Shown piece by piece: positions 34,401-46,005 of a stretch of DNA of 64,000 nt (position 1 is its first letter; every line of letters begins with the position of its first letter). The notes below the pieces were generated by a model. It saw nothing but the letters and a program-made list of their open reading frames with translations, was not told the origin of the DNA and did not search any database. The translations under genes were made by a program, and so were the position numbers. The DNA lies in contig JAFMOC010000082.1 in assembly GCA_019802505.1 (NCBI GenBank), forward strand, positions 1,595,001-1,659,000, given 5' to 3'. Origin of the DNA: Corydoras sp. C115 (lineage: Eukaryota > Chordata > Actinopteri > Siluriformes > Callichthyidae).

Positions 34401-34997
34401 AATTTATATATTAATATTGTTAATTAATAAAGTTATGTTCAGTAATCCACATTTTTCTCACGAGTGAGGCGAACTGTTAATTATCTTAAACAAACGTGGG
34501 GCGGCTGTGTTAACTAAGAAGCAGGGGCAATCTGGAAAAAAGGCTATTAAACCTCTGATAACCCCCGAAAGCCACTCCAAAGCACCAGATTGTGGGTGTG
34601 AGGCTTTGCAGGACGGGGGCTGGGGACCATCTGTCCTCCAGCCACAAGACAACCCCAATGACAACAGCATATCAATCAGAAGGGTCCATAGACGGAGTCA
34701 GAGCGACAGGAATGAATTCACAAAGCCGGCATTGAATTTAAGAAGGCTTTTGTGTTACAATTTGATTCGTAGAATAAGCAGAGCAGCTTGGGTCGGTTCG
34801 TGTGATGACCTCGGGAAATAGATAATGAAGTCTGATAAATGCGTAGTGTACGGGATCTAATTTAAAGAGGCACCAGTCCCTAATTATACACGAACGTCAT
34901 GGAGACCATCATGGAGCTGGAGGAGCCAGACGTCTGAAGTAAAAGAAAAGGACACTGGGATTTCAAATAAGGTTCCATCACGACCTGACCTTCCAAA
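34401..34997. other. Repeat-free intergenic island
   Basis: About 600 bp with balanced composition and no repeat similarity seen. A 104-codon frame has no recognisable domain. Possible conserved non-coding sequence. Confidence 0.45.
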
Positions 34998-35557
34998 TTG
35001 ACGGCTCCACAATCTCCCCAACCGATTCGGTCCGGATCCTTGGTTTCACAAGACTACCACCTTAAACTCTCTGATCATGTTATCAAAACCGCCCGTTCCT
35101 GCAGGTTCCTTCTTTACAACATAATGAAGATCAGACCCTTCTTGACTGAACATGCCACCCAACTGCTCGTTCAAGCCCAAGTCCTATCCCGGCTTGATTA
35201 TTGTAATGCGTTACTTGCCGGTATCCCAGCTTCCACAATCATCCAGAACTCTGCAGCCCGACTCGTGTTTAACCAGCCCAAGAACTCATGTCACTCCATC
35301 ACTCATGACCCTCCATTGGCTCCCTGTAGCTGCTACATTCAGTACAAGTCACTGACTCTGGCATACAGAACCATTTATGGATCTTCCCCCTCCTCCCTTC
35401 ACTCTATCTTTTCAAAATACACTCCGACTCGTTCACTTAACTCCAGTGATGATCGCCGCCTGGTGGTTGCACCTCATCATTCTCACTCCGTGGTGTTCAC
35501 CACTGCAAAATGGTGGAACCATCTTCCCAACTCTGTCCGTAAGGCAGAATCACTAAA
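34998..35557 (+). mobile_element. L2-like LINE, 3' end of ORF2 (duplicate 1)
   Basis: Broken reading frame with motifs common to the C-terminal part of fish L2-type ORF2: SRLDYCNALLAGIPAST, NSAARLVFN, TLAYRTI, WWNHLPNSVRKAESLN. It lacks the catalytic RT core and is non-functional. Cut by a SINE-A tail fragment. Confidence 0.85.
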
Positions 35558-35609
35558 CATTCATTCATTATCTCCCGCTTTATCCTCTATTAGGGTCGCG
35601 GTGGGGTTC
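35558..35609 (-). mobile_element. SINE-A tail fragment at duplication junction
   Basis: Same insertion site as the full copy at 36071; cut at GGTGGGGTTC, where L2 sequence resumes. Confidence 0.9.
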
Positions 35610-36550
35610 TTCTTTACAACATAAGGAAGATCAGACCCTTCTTGACTGAACATGCCACCCAACTGCTCGTTCAAGCCCTAGTCCTATCCCGGCTTGATTA
35701 TTGTAATGCGCTACTTGCCGGTATCCCAGCTTCCACAATCAGACCTCTTCAACTAATTCAAAACTCTGCAGCCCGACTCGTGTTTAACCCCCAAGAACTC
35801 ATGTCCCTCCATTACTCACTTCCCTCCATTGGCTCCCTGTAGCTGCTACATTCGGTACAAGTCACTGACTCTGGCCTAGAGAACCATTTCTGGATCTTCC
35901 CCCTTCTACCTTCACTCTATCTTTTTAAAATACACTCCGACTCGTTCACTTAACTCAAGTGATGATCGCCGCCTGGTGGTTCCACCTCATCATTCTCACT
36001 CCGTGGTGTTCACCACTGCAAAATGGTGGAACGTTCTTCCCAACTCTGTCCGTAAGGCAGAATCACTAAACATTCATTCATTATCTCCCGCTTTATCCTC
36101 TATTAGGGTCGCGGTGGGGTTCCCCATGCCCATCCAGGGGAGAACGTCTCGGGCGCTGGGCAGATACACCCAGGACAGGGCGCCAATCCATCGCTGGGCA
36201 CACAATCACTCACACAGACACACTCTATATGGGGCAATTTGGAGAATTCAATTGACTTGATCCATGTTTTTGGACTGTGGGAGGAAACCGGAGAACCCGG
36301 AGGAAACCCACGCAGACACGGGAAGAACATGGAAACTCCACCCAGATGGGGATTCGAACCGGGAATCCCTAGTGCTGAGAGGAGAACGTGCTGACCACTA
36401 AGCCACCGTGCCGCCAGAATCACTAAACAGTTTTAAGAAACTACTTAAGACGCATCTCTTTAACAAATAACTGTTGTAGACTTCTGACTTGTAATGTTCT
36501 CATTTGTAAGTCGCTTTGGATAAAAGCGTCTGCTAAATGACTAAATGTAA
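35610..36550 (+). mobile_element. L2-like LINE, 3' end (duplicate 2) split by SINE-A
   Basis: Repeats the preceding segment from TCTTTACAACATAA, is interrupted by the SINE at 36071–36415, then continues AGTTTTAAGAAACTACTTAA to the 3' tail GTCGCTTTGGATAAAAGCGT and CTAAATGTAAAT. Confidence 0.88.
36071..36415 (-). mobile_element. SINE-A inserted in L2-like LINE
   Basis: Full copy with perfect TSD AGAATCACTAAA (36059–36070, 36416–36427). The empty site is seen in the L2 copy near 51004. Confidence 0.96.
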
Positions 36551-36818
36551 ATATAAAAAGATATTAACTGAGCGTTAACACTTTGCCAGAGCACTGTTAC
36601 ATATCAGCCATACATGGATCACGTTCTAAAAGAAATCTGGTGAAGATTTGGCAGTGCCTCCTCAAAGTGAGTCTCTTTTGTGGTGATTTGCGGCTCTAAT
36701 GTGGTGTATGTGGCTAAGTCTTGCACCTGTAAGGAGTGCAACCAAGAGCCATCAGCCCATGTGGCAAGGGGGCCAGATTTTGGGTCAAAATAATTTTGCT
36801 ATCTGGATCATTAAAAAG

Positions 36819-37138
36819 GGCGGCACGGTGGCTTAGTGGTCAGCACGTTCGCCTCTCAGCGAGAAAAAACCCCGTGTCCGTGTGGGTTTTCTCCGGGTTC
36901 TCCGGTTTCCTCCCACAGTCCAAAAACATGGATCAAGTCAATTGAGTTCTCCAAATTGCCCCATATCAAGTGTGTCTGTCTGTGTGACTGAGTGAGTGTG
37001 TGCCCAGCGATAGATTGGCGCCCTGTCCTGGGTGTATCTGCCCAGCGCCCGAAACGTTCTCCCCTGGATGGGCATGGGGAACCCCCCCCCGCGACCCTGA
37101 TATAGGATAAAGCGGAAGATAATGAATGGATGGATGGA
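36819..37138 (+). mobile_element. SINE-A, internally deleted
   Basis: TSD GGATCATTAAAAAGGG at 36805–36820 and 37140–37155. Confidence 0.95.
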
Positions 37139-37156
37139 TGGATCATTAAAAAGGGT

Positions 37157-37365
37157 TAGTATACGGTTAGCACAGCCATCTCTCAGCGCTGGGGATTCAG
37201 GTTGGAATCCCCATCTGGGTGGAGTTTCCATGTTCTCCCCGTGTCCACGTGGGTTTTCTCAGGGTTCTTCAGTTTCTTCCCCCAGTCCAAAAACATGGAT
37301 TTAAGGTAAATTGGCTGCTCTAAAATTGCCCTTATACATTGTGTGTGTGAGTAAGTGCCCAGCAA
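37157..37365 (+). mobile_element. SINE-A-related, diverged
   Basis: Head, core and body of the older subfamily; no tail. Confidence 0.7.
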
Positions 37366-37745
37366 GGTTCACTTCGCTCCAGTGATGATCGCCACCTGAT
37401 GGTTCCACCTCACAGAGGAGCTCATTCTCACTCCGTGGCGTTCACCACTGCAAAATGTGGAACGTTCTTCCCAATTCTGACCGTAAGACAGAATCACTAA
37501 ACAGTTTTAAGAAACTACTGAAGACGCATCTCTTTAACAAATACCTGTTATAAAAAATAATAAATAAAAAATTCATCAAACCTGATTGTTCTTCGATGCT
37601 GCGGGGGGGGGGGGGGGGGCATCATCAGGTTTGATGAATTTACAGTATAGTTGGTTTTCTGCATAACTTCTGACTTGTAATGTTCTCTCATTTGTAAGTT
37701 GCTTTGGATAAAAGCGTCTGCTAAATGACTAAATGTAAATGTAAT
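37366..37745 (+). mobile_element. L2-like LINE 3' end
   Basis: ORF2 end plus 3' UTR. The UTR contains about 18 G at 37602–37619, flanked by inverted ATTCATCAAACCTGAT and ATCAGGTTTGATGAAT. Confidence 0.83.
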
Positions 37746-37750
37746 GTAAA

Positions 37751-37885
37751 TGTATCCTGTCTTGGGTGTCTATCTTATTCTGAAGCTGTCTCACATCTGT
37801 CCAGAACCCGAAATGTTCTCCCATGAATGGGCATCTGGAGCCCCTCGCAACCCTAGTAGAGGAATAAGTGGTCAAAATGATTAAA
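37751..37885 (+). mobile_element. SINE-A-related, diverged 3' fragment
   Basis: CCTGTCTTGGGTGT to CCCTAGTAGAGGAATAAG. Confidence 0.65.
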
Positions 37886-37939
37886 GAGCGACAAGAATTG
37901 AGTTGTTTGCTTATTATCATTGGAACGCTTTTGCAACAG

Positions 37940-38260
37940 TGAAACAGGGCGGCGGCATCATGCAGTGGGGATTATGGTTTAATCTCAAAGTAACCTTTTC
38001 GAAGTTAAAGGCATGACAAATTAAATTGGACACAGGTCAAACCTTAAAGAAAACCTGTTCCAGACTACAACAGGCCAGAGGTCGGGGTGATGGGTCACAT
38101 TCCAGCATGACAGCAACTCTATCCATACTGCTGGAGTGCATCAAAAACAGGAACCCTGCTGTATGAGAAAGGCTGAGTAAAAACCCCGGCGTCATTCCAA
38201 TGCAGAACCTTTGGATAGATTTTCGAAAAGTTGCCGTGAATCGACACGTTTTTAACCAAT
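37940..38260 (+). pseudogene. Degraded Tc1-like transposase remnant
   Basis: GGCGGCATCATGCAGTGGGG, GAAAACCTGTTCCAGA and GGTCACATTCCAGCATGACA fall in the order and spacing of a Tc1-family transposase coding region. Frames are broken and the termini absent. Confidence 0.5.
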
Positions 38261-38432
38261 CACAGAGCATTTAAAAATGGAATAAGTGAATAAGTGAAGG
38301 TTCTAAATCTGGAATACTTAAATTATTAGGTTGTTTGTTAATATAATTGTTTTGGTAAAACTGCTAGTTAAATGGTTCTACCACCAAAAACGTTCTATAT
38401 GGCTACAATATAATTTCTCAAACATATAATAT

Positions 38433-38650
38433 TCATTCATTCATTCATTCATTCATTATCTTCCGCTTTATCCTCTATTAGGGTCGCGGCAGGGTTCCCC
38501 ATGCCCATCCAGGGGAGAAGGTTTTGGGCGCTGGGCAGATACACCCAGGACATGGCGCCAATCCATCGCTGAGCACACACTCACTCACACAGACACACTC
38601 TATATGGGGCAATTTGGAGAACTCAATTGACTTGATCCATGTTTTTGGAC
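38433..38650 (-). mobile_element. SINE-A, head-truncated
   Basis: Ends at CATGTTTTTGGAC, directly against the head of a plus copy. Confidence 0.92.
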
Positions 38651-39006
38651 GGCGGCACGGTGGCTTAGTGGTTAGCATTTTCTCCTCTCAGCGCTAGGGA
38701 TTCCCGGTTCGAATCCCCATCTGGGTGGAGTTTCCATGTTCTCCCCGTGTCCTTGTGGGTTTCCTCCGGATTCTCCAGTTTCCTCCCACAGTCCAAAAAC
38801 ATGGCTCAAGTCAATTGAGTTCTCCAAATTGCCCCATATAGAGTGTGTATGTCTGAGTGAGTGTGTGCCCAGTGATAGATTGGCGCCCTGTCCTGGGTCT
38901 ATCTGCCCAGCGCCCGAAACGTTCTCCCCTGGATGGGCATGGGTAACCCCCCCCCCGCGACCCTAATAGAGGATAAAGCAGAAGATAATGAATGAATGAA
39001 TGAATG
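38651..39006 (+). mobile_element. SINE-A, full length
   Basis: Complete copy, probably inserted into the preceding minus copy. Confidence 0.93.
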
Positions 39007-39091
39007 TTTTAATCATCGTTATTATGCAGATGATGAAGTTATACTTAAAAGTTATTCTTATAACTGTGTTTTATATATTATGACTTAAATA

Positions 39092-39135
<44 letters not shown>

Positions 39136-39682
39136 TAATGAAATAAGAGATGAATATGATTTTCAGAGCCATTAAAATAATTTAAGGGTCGTACAAGGGA
39201 CAAGTTCAAATTTCTTTCTGAAAATGTAGTTACAGTAACTTTAGGTTAGTGTATGAAATATGGGTTCTCTGTTTGTTCTTGTTGTTTTAAATTCCTTTAA
39301 CCCCTCCACTGCCCCGCCGCTCGGCCCCACAGGCCCCGCCGACAGCCGCCCGGTCTGAACGACACAATCACAGACCAGACAAAAAGAGCGCTGAATGGAC
39401 GTCCCTGTGTGTGTGTGTGTGTTGTGTGTGTGTGTGTGTGTGTGTGTGTAGGTAAATATCAATCACATTGTGGAAGCTAAAACATGTTTAGAAACTACAT
39501 CCTCCCTGTGAGGACCTCATGTATTTGTGAGGACCGCAAGTATTCGGTTTTTAAAAGAGCATGTGGTATAGTAAGGGTAAGTTTATTTAGTTTTGGGGAA
39601 GTTAAGGTTTATAGTTTAGGTTTATAGTTAAGGTTTGGATAAGTCTGTACGACCAATCAAAAAGTATAGTAAGTTAGTATAG
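39007..39682. other. Intergenic sequence
   Basis: (AAT)n, (GT)n and short (AGTTTAGGTTTAT) repeats near 39600; no gene. Confidence 0.5.
39404..39450 (+). repeat. (GT)n microsatellite
   Basis: GT repeats interrupted once by TTG. Confidence 0.95.
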
Positions 39683-40032
39683 GGCGGCATGGTGGTTTAG
39701 TGGTTAACATGTTCTCCTCTCAGCACTAGGGATTCCCGGTTCGAATCCCCAACTGGGTGGAGTTTCCATGTTCTCCCCGTGTCTGCGTGGGTTTCCTCCG
39801 GGTTCTCCGGTTTCCTCCCACAGTCCAAAAACATGGATCAAGTCAATTGAATTCTCAAAATTGCCCCATATAGAGTGTGTGTGTGTGAGTGAGTGTGTGC
39901 CCAGCGATGGATTGGCGCCCTGTCCTGGGTGTATCTGCCCAGCGCCCGAGACGTTCTCCCCTGGATGGGCATGGGGAACCCCACCGCGACCCTATTAGAG
40001 GATAAAAGCGGGAGATAATGAATGAATGAATA
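39683..40032 (+). mobile_element. SINE-A, full length
   Basis: AAGTTAGTATAG flanks both sides. Confidence 0.93.
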
Positions 40033-40100
40033 AAAAGTTAGTATAGTATATATTAAGTTTCCATAATTAATAAAAATGTGTGTGTGGGCGGGGGGGGGGG

Positions 40101-40360
40101 GGTGGCAAAGTGGCTTAGTGGTTAGCACGTTCCACTCTGCACATTCTCTGGGTTCTCCGGTTTCCTCCCACAGTCCCAAAACATGGATTCAAGATGAATT
40201 GACTGTTCTAAATTGCCCCTATCTAAATTGCTCCTATTTACTGTGTGTGTCTGTAGGAGTGAGAGAGATTGGCACCTTGAACTGGGTGTATTTGCCCTAT
40301 TCTTAAAACATTCTTTCCTGGTTGGACATGAACTAGAATGGGATTAAGCAGAAGATAATG
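40101..40360 (+). mobile_element. SINE-A-related, diverged
   Basis: Head with a large deletion to TTCTCTGGGTTCTCCGG; decayed body. Confidence 0.75.
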
Positions 40361-40402
40361 TGTGTGTATGTGTGTTTTTAAAGGTATATATATACAGTAT
40401 GT

Positions 40403-40746
40403 AGGGCAGCACAGTGGCTTAGTGGTTGGCACGTTCGCTTCTCAGCGATTCCCGGTTCGAATCCCCAACTGGGTGGAGTTTCCATGTTCTCCCCGTGTCT
40501 GCGTGGGTTTCCTCCGGGTTCTCCGGTTTCCTCCCACAGTCCAAAAACATGGATCAAGTCAATTGAGTTCTCCAAATTGCCCCATATAGAGAGTGTTTGT
40601 GGGAGTGAGTGTGTGCCCAGCGATAGATTGGCGCCCTGTCCTGGGTCTATCTGCCCAGCACCCGAAACGTTCTCCCCTAGATGGGCATGGGGAACCCCAC
40701 CCCCCCTCGTCCCCTAATATAGGATAAAGCAGAAGATAATGGATGG
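40403..40746 (+). mobile_element. SINE-A, nearly full length
   Basis: Small deletion before the B box. Confidence 0.92.
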
Positions 40747-40848
40747 TCCTCAAGTTGATGCTCTTATCATTAGCATTATTATTATTAATATTACTACTAC
40801 TATTTATTATTGTTAGTTACTGCTATTATTACTATAGTTATTATGTTG

Positions 40849-40894
<46 letters not shown>

Positions 40895-41574
40895 CATCAT
40901 TACTGTTACTAATTATTTCGCATTTACGCTGCCCTTCATTGTCACTACAAATCATAGTATTTAAAACTTAAAACTTTTTTACTGTAAATTCCAATACATC
41001 ACACACTGCATTTCACTTTCTTGTTTTTTTATGTTTTTCATGTTTAAATGTCATAAATGTCTGTAACCGCGGGAAAGTGAGGAACGTAATTTCGATTACT
41101 TTCTATGTAGAGAACATGTGAAGGAATTGACAATAAAGCCTACTCTGACTTTGACAATGTCAATAATTTAGATTAGATGAACTCATTGTAAGGTTACAGT
41201 AATGGTTGGGTTACGGTAAGGGTAAGAGTATTTATTAGTAAGTCTCTACAAACTGGTGTGTGGGGTGGGGGGCAGGGGGTAGGTTTGGAAATACATAAAT
41301 GTGCTGCAGTTTGCAGAATGCAGATCTTTGTAAGCAGAGTCTAAGCCTCCGTGTCCCTGAACTTGCACTTGTTTATCGTAGGTTTAGTTGTAGCCAGTTC
41401 TAAAAACACAAGCTATTCTGAGGTTGATCTCATCATCATAACGCTTACTCATCAAGATCTCCAGCGTGATGATGATGCATGAAGGGAGCTTTGGTGTATC
41501 AGCAGCCTGCAGCAGCTACAACAACGTATATCCTTCAGTCTGAGGGTTATTAGACACAATCGGATCTGCTTGAG
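40747..41574. other. Intergenic sequence
   Basis: (TTA)n, then a probable retroelement 3' end (40975–41152); no gene. Confidence 0.5.
40975..41152 (+). mobile_element. Probable non-LTR retroelement 3' end
   Basis: GTGAAGGAATTGACAATAAAGC followed by short CTGACTTTGAC repeats resembles the 3' ends of fish non-LTR elements. The class is not assigned. Confidence 0.4.
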
Positions 41575-41857
41575 GGCGGCACGGTGGCTTAGTGGTTGGC
41601 ATGTTCTCCTCTCAGCGCTAGGGATTCCCGGTTCGAATCCCAATCTGGGTGGAGTTTCCATGCTCTCCCCGTGTCCGGGTTCTCCGGTTTCCTCCCACAG
41701 TCCAAAAACAGGGATCAAGTCAATTGAGGTCTCCAAATTGCCCCATATAGAGTGTGTCTGTGTGAGTGAGTGTGTGCCCAGGGTGTATCTGCCCAATGCC
41801 CCAAACGTTCTCCCCAGGATGGGCATGGGGAACCCCCCCGCGACCCTAGTAATGGAA
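41575..41857 (+). mobile_element. SINE-A, internally deleted
   Basis: Flanked by GGATCTGCTTGA on both sides. Confidence 0.92.
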
Positions 41858-41894
41858 TGGATCTGCTTGATAGGCAGTAGGTCTCACCAAGGTC

Positions 41895-42064
41895 TCATCA
41901 TCTTCTGTTTAATTCTGTACTAGGGTCGTGGGGGTTCTCCATGCCTATCTGGGGGAGAACGTTGGGGCACTGGGCAGATACACCCAGAACAGGGTGCCAA
42001 TGCATCAGGTGGCACACACACACACTATATAGAGGTAAATTAGAGCAGCCAATTCACCTTGAAA
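41895..42064 (-). mobile_element. SINE-A-related, diverged
   Basis: Older subfamily with TTAGAGCAGCCAATTCACCT, as at base 38. Confidence 0.7.
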
Positions 42065-42678
42065 GACCTGACTCACAACTACAGCAAGCTCCAACCCAAG
42101 TTAGAATGATCTAACCTCTATATGAGGCTAAACTCACTCCTCCCTCTCTCGCCGTTTCCCTACTTTTCCTTCCTCTCTTGTTCTGACCTACAACCAGATA
42201 TATTTTTATCTATCCCCAGTCACTCCCTCGCTCTTTTGTTCCTCTCTTTGGGATGAACAGACTATTTCTGCACTCTCTCCATCCCTTTTTCTTAAAAGAA
42301 AGTTTTCTAAAGGCACCTTGCTGCTCCAGTTTGAGTTGAGCTGAGCTAAGCTAAGCTGCTGCAGTGGAAGGAGAAGGAGGAGAGGAGTCGTTACAGAGAT
42401 GACAGATAATAATGACATAAAGATCAGACAGCATGTTTGATTTTTAACTGGGGCATAGCTAATGCTAATTAGCTGGTGCCAACTGGTTAGCATTCATCCG
42501 CTGTGCGGTCTGTGCCTACATCAACCTGATCTGCTGTAAACTACACACACGTTTGAGATATTTGATTTATTTATGACCCAACAAACACATTAATTCAGTG
42601 AATACAGGGACATTAGGAGTACATTTCTGTTCCTCGAGGTACCGTCTATGCTAATGTAACTCATAGCGCTAAATGTTA

Positions 42679-42688
<10 letters not shown>
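42065..42688. other. Intergenic sequence
   Basis: Repeat-poor; includes GAGCTGAGCTAAGCTAAGC near 42338. No gene. Confidence 0.5.

Positions 42689-42740
<52 letters not shown>
42689..42740 (+). repeat. (AT)n tract
   Basis: About 25 TA repeats, then (CA)n; another at 43127–43187 brackets the SINE-A between them. Confidence 0.95.
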
Positions 42741-42756
<16 letters not shown>

Positions 42757-42790
42757 TCTCTTCCGCTTTATCCTATATTAGGGTCGTGGT

Positions 42791-42823
<33 letters not shown>

Positions 42824-43117
42824 TCCCCTTGCCCATCTAGGGGAGAACGTTTCGGGCGCTGGGCAGATACACTCAGGACAGGGCGCCAATCTATAACTGG
42901 ACACACACTCACTCACACGGACACACTCTATATGGGGCAATTTGGAGAAGGTCAGTTGACCTTGATCCATGTTTTTGGACTGTGGGAGGAAACCGGAGGA
43001 AACCCATGTGGACACGGGGAGAACATGGAAACTCCACCTAGATTGGGATTCGAACCGGGAATCCGTTCTAGTGCTGAGAGGAGAACATGCCAACCACTAA
43101 GCCACCATGCCACCCCT
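42757..43117 (-). mobile_element. SINE-A with expanded poly-G
   Basis: Complete except for a partly missing tail, with about 30 consecutive G in the body (about 42790–42821). Confidence 0.92.
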
Positions 43118-43124
43118 CTTTATA

Positions 43125-43187
<63 letters not shown>

Positions 43188-43192
<5 letters not shown>

Positions 43193-43560
43193 TGTATATA
43201 TATATATATATATCATTATATAGAATAGACAAATGTATTAACATACCTATAGCTAATACCTACAGTAGCTTTTAGAACATCCAATAGTAAATCCACCTGC
43301 ATTAAATACATTATTTTTAATTTTTTGGAAAACTTTTTAATCAAGAAAAGCATTAATGAGGTCAGACACCGATGCTGGGTGAGAAGATTTGGATTTCTCT
43401 TTAGTAAAACTAAGAGGCCTAAATGAAACATGTGAAAAACATCCCTAAAGAATTAAGTCTTCTCCACTAAACTTTATAGTAGACACAATACAGTCAAGCA
43501 GATAATGTTAACATGTTATCTATAGGATGCTGTCTGTGGTCTGTAAAAATTAAATATACA
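43188..43560. other. Intergenic sequence
   Basis: Nothing recognised. Confidence 0.5.
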
Positions 43561-43568
43561 GATATCAG

Positions 43569-43975
43569 TAGGGGTGTATTCAACTAAGGATTTTCATAGT
43601 CGAATCTGATTCGTCAGATTTTCCCTATAGTCGACTGATAGTCGAATCAGTTAAAATTTCACCACAAGATGGGGCTATAAGCGTGGTTTTTAAAAAAGTT
43701 TTTTTTTATATTTTACTTGCTTTATTAATGTGTAGCCTATTGTTAAAGCGCACACATCATTTAAAAAAAATATTAACAGAAATTAGGATGATTTTATTTG
43801 ACAAAAGGCTACATATATAACGAAAACAAAGACATTTCATGTAAAAACTAATGCTTAGCAGCAGCCATGGGCGCCCCCATGTGGTCCAAATGGTACATTC
43901 GACTATGAGGTTCATAGTCGACTACGGTTCTCCGAATCGAATCGTCGAATCAGCGAATATTGCAGCTCACCCCTA
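43569..43975 (-). mobile_element. hAT-like MITE, copy 2
   Basis: TAGGGGTG…CACCCCTA with perfect 8-bp TSD GATATCAG (43561–43568 and 43976–43983), the TSD length of hAT elements. No transposase. Confidence 0.93.
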
Positions 43976-44011
43976 GATATCAGAATTTAATTTCTTAGTT
44001 AATGTGCGTGT

Positions 44012-44354
44012 GGGGTGGCACATGTTCTCCTCTCAGCACTAGGGATTCCCGGTTCGAATCCCCATCTGGGTGGAGTTTCCATGTTCTCCCGGTGTCCACA
44101 TGGGTTTCCTCCGGGTTCTCTGGTTTCCTCCCACAGTCCAAAAACATGGACCAAGGTCAATTGAATTCTCCAAATTGTCCCATACAGAGTGTGTGTGTTA
44201 GTGAGTGAGTGTGTGCCCAGTGATAGATTGGTGCCCTGTCCTGGGTGTATCTGCCCAGCACCCGAAACGTTCTCCCCTGGATGGGCATGAGGAACCCCCC
44301 CCCCCGCGCGACCCTAATATAGGATAAAGCAGAAGATAATGGATGGATGAATGT
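44012..44354 (+). mobile_element. SINE-A, head partly deleted
   Basis: GGGTGGCACATGTTCTCC: the A box is lost. Confidence 0.9.
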
Positions 44355-45213
44355 GCATGTGCACTTTGGCTTGTTCTCCATGTGGATTTCCTTGGTGATT
44401 GAGTGTGGTGTGTGAATAGGTGGATGTGTTATCCTGTGAAACCATCACGCTCTCTTAATTAGGACGTTTTTTTAATTGTCTGCACCAAAGGAACAGTAAT
44501 TCGCCTCCCCTTTCCTCTTAATTGTGAGGAGGTCAGCGCTGTCTCCTTCATTACAGAGAAAACATAGACTGACCTCCTCCGGTGTCCCTTCCCAGAATGC
44601 ATTATTTTAGCAGTGTCATGTGATGCAGCTCACACAGAGATGATGCAGATGGCTCAAAGTGTGTGTTAATGTGTGTGTGTGTGTGTGTGTGCTCTATACA
44701 CACCTGTGTAATTCTGCAGTGCAGCTGTATTGTGTTGAGATGACCGGCGAGGAACTGAGAGATGAACAGCTGAAAGAGATAAGACAGAGACACGGCCCTG
44801 TTTCCAAAAGCAAGTCTTTATCATGATGGATGTAATGGGATTTTAATGACAGCCTTACACTCACTCAGCTTCTGAGGTCAATCACTGAGGCTGCGGACAG
44901 GAGAAGGACGAATGAGCCGAATGACAGAAGCACACACAGAAACTTTCAGTTTTCAGGTGTGACCTCGTACGCTCGCTTGTTCCTAAACTATTTTCATCAA
45001 TCACAGAGTAAAAATAGCGCCTTTAATCCAGGCCAACCTCCACATACACACACAGTCTGGTAATACTATTAATGTGGGTTTCCTCCATCCACTTGTTTAC
45101 TGCTGTCGGTAATACTGTTAAAACAGGCAGCTCAAAAACATGGAATAAATGCATTAATGAAATAATGATGAGGGAAGACTAAGATCAGAACTCTGACAAC
45201 AACACAAAATCCT
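44355..45213. other. Repeat-poor intergenic island
   Basis: Includes TCTTAATTAGGACG and CTCTTAATTGTGAGG, homeodomain-like AT cores, and one (GT)n at 44669. No exon supported. Confidence 0.45.
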
Positions 45214-45870
45214 TACTATTGTTGTGGCGCGATTATAGTAGTTGTAGCAACTGTTGCTAATGAGGGGTTATAATAGTGGTGGTTGGTGTTGTTTATGTGG
45301 AATTATATCAGTAGTGACAACATTTTTATGAGGGATTATATTATATTATATTTAGGCGGCACGGTGGCTTAGTGGTCAGCACGTTCGCCTCTCAGCGCTA
45401 GGGATTCCCGGTTCGAATCCCCATCTGGGTGGAGTTTCCATGTCTTCCCCGTGTCTGCGTGGGTTTCCTCCGGGTTCTCCGGTTTCCTCCCACAGTCCAA
45501 AAACATGGATCAAGTCAATTGAGTTCTCCAAATTGCCCCATATAGTGTGTGAGTGTGTGCCCAACGATAGATTGGCGCCCTGTCCTGGGTGTATCTGCCC
45601 AGCGCCCGAAACGTTCTCCCCTGGATGGGCATGGGGAACCCCACCGCGACCCTAATAGAGGATAAAGCGGGAGATAATGAATGAATGAATATTATATTTA
45701 ATGGATTATAGTAATTGTGGTAACCGCTGTTTAAGGGATTATAATAGTTGTGGTATCTACTGTATATGAGGGATTATAGCAGTTAAAACAACCATGAGGC
45801 ATTTTTATGAGGAATTACAGTAGTTGTGGCAACTTGTTTAAAAGGGATTATAGTAGTTGTGGTAACCGCT
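45214..45870 (+). repeat. Degenerate 35–40-bp minisatellite split by a SINE
   Basis: Diverged units of the form GGGATTATAGTAGTTGTGG followed by TAACCGCTGTTTA recur on both sides of the SINE-A at 45355–45687. The SINE therefore landed in an existing array. Confidence 0.65.
45355..45687 (+). mobile_element. SINE-A, full length
   Basis: TSD ATATTATATTTA on both sides; inserted in a minisatellite. Confidence 0.94.
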
Positions 45871-46005
45871 GGCGATTCGAACACTGAACCAGGACTAAAC
45901 GGACACGATCCCACCCACAACACCTTCATGACTCTGACAACTTTTAACTTTGAACCCTGCACTGCATTACTTGCACATAAATGCACAACTCACTTTTGTA
46001 AATAC

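Noticed and set aside
34998..35624. 208-codon frame as a host gene
   Set aside because: Motifs match the end of an L2-type ORF2, the frame is broken relative to its duplicate, and it ends inside a SINE.
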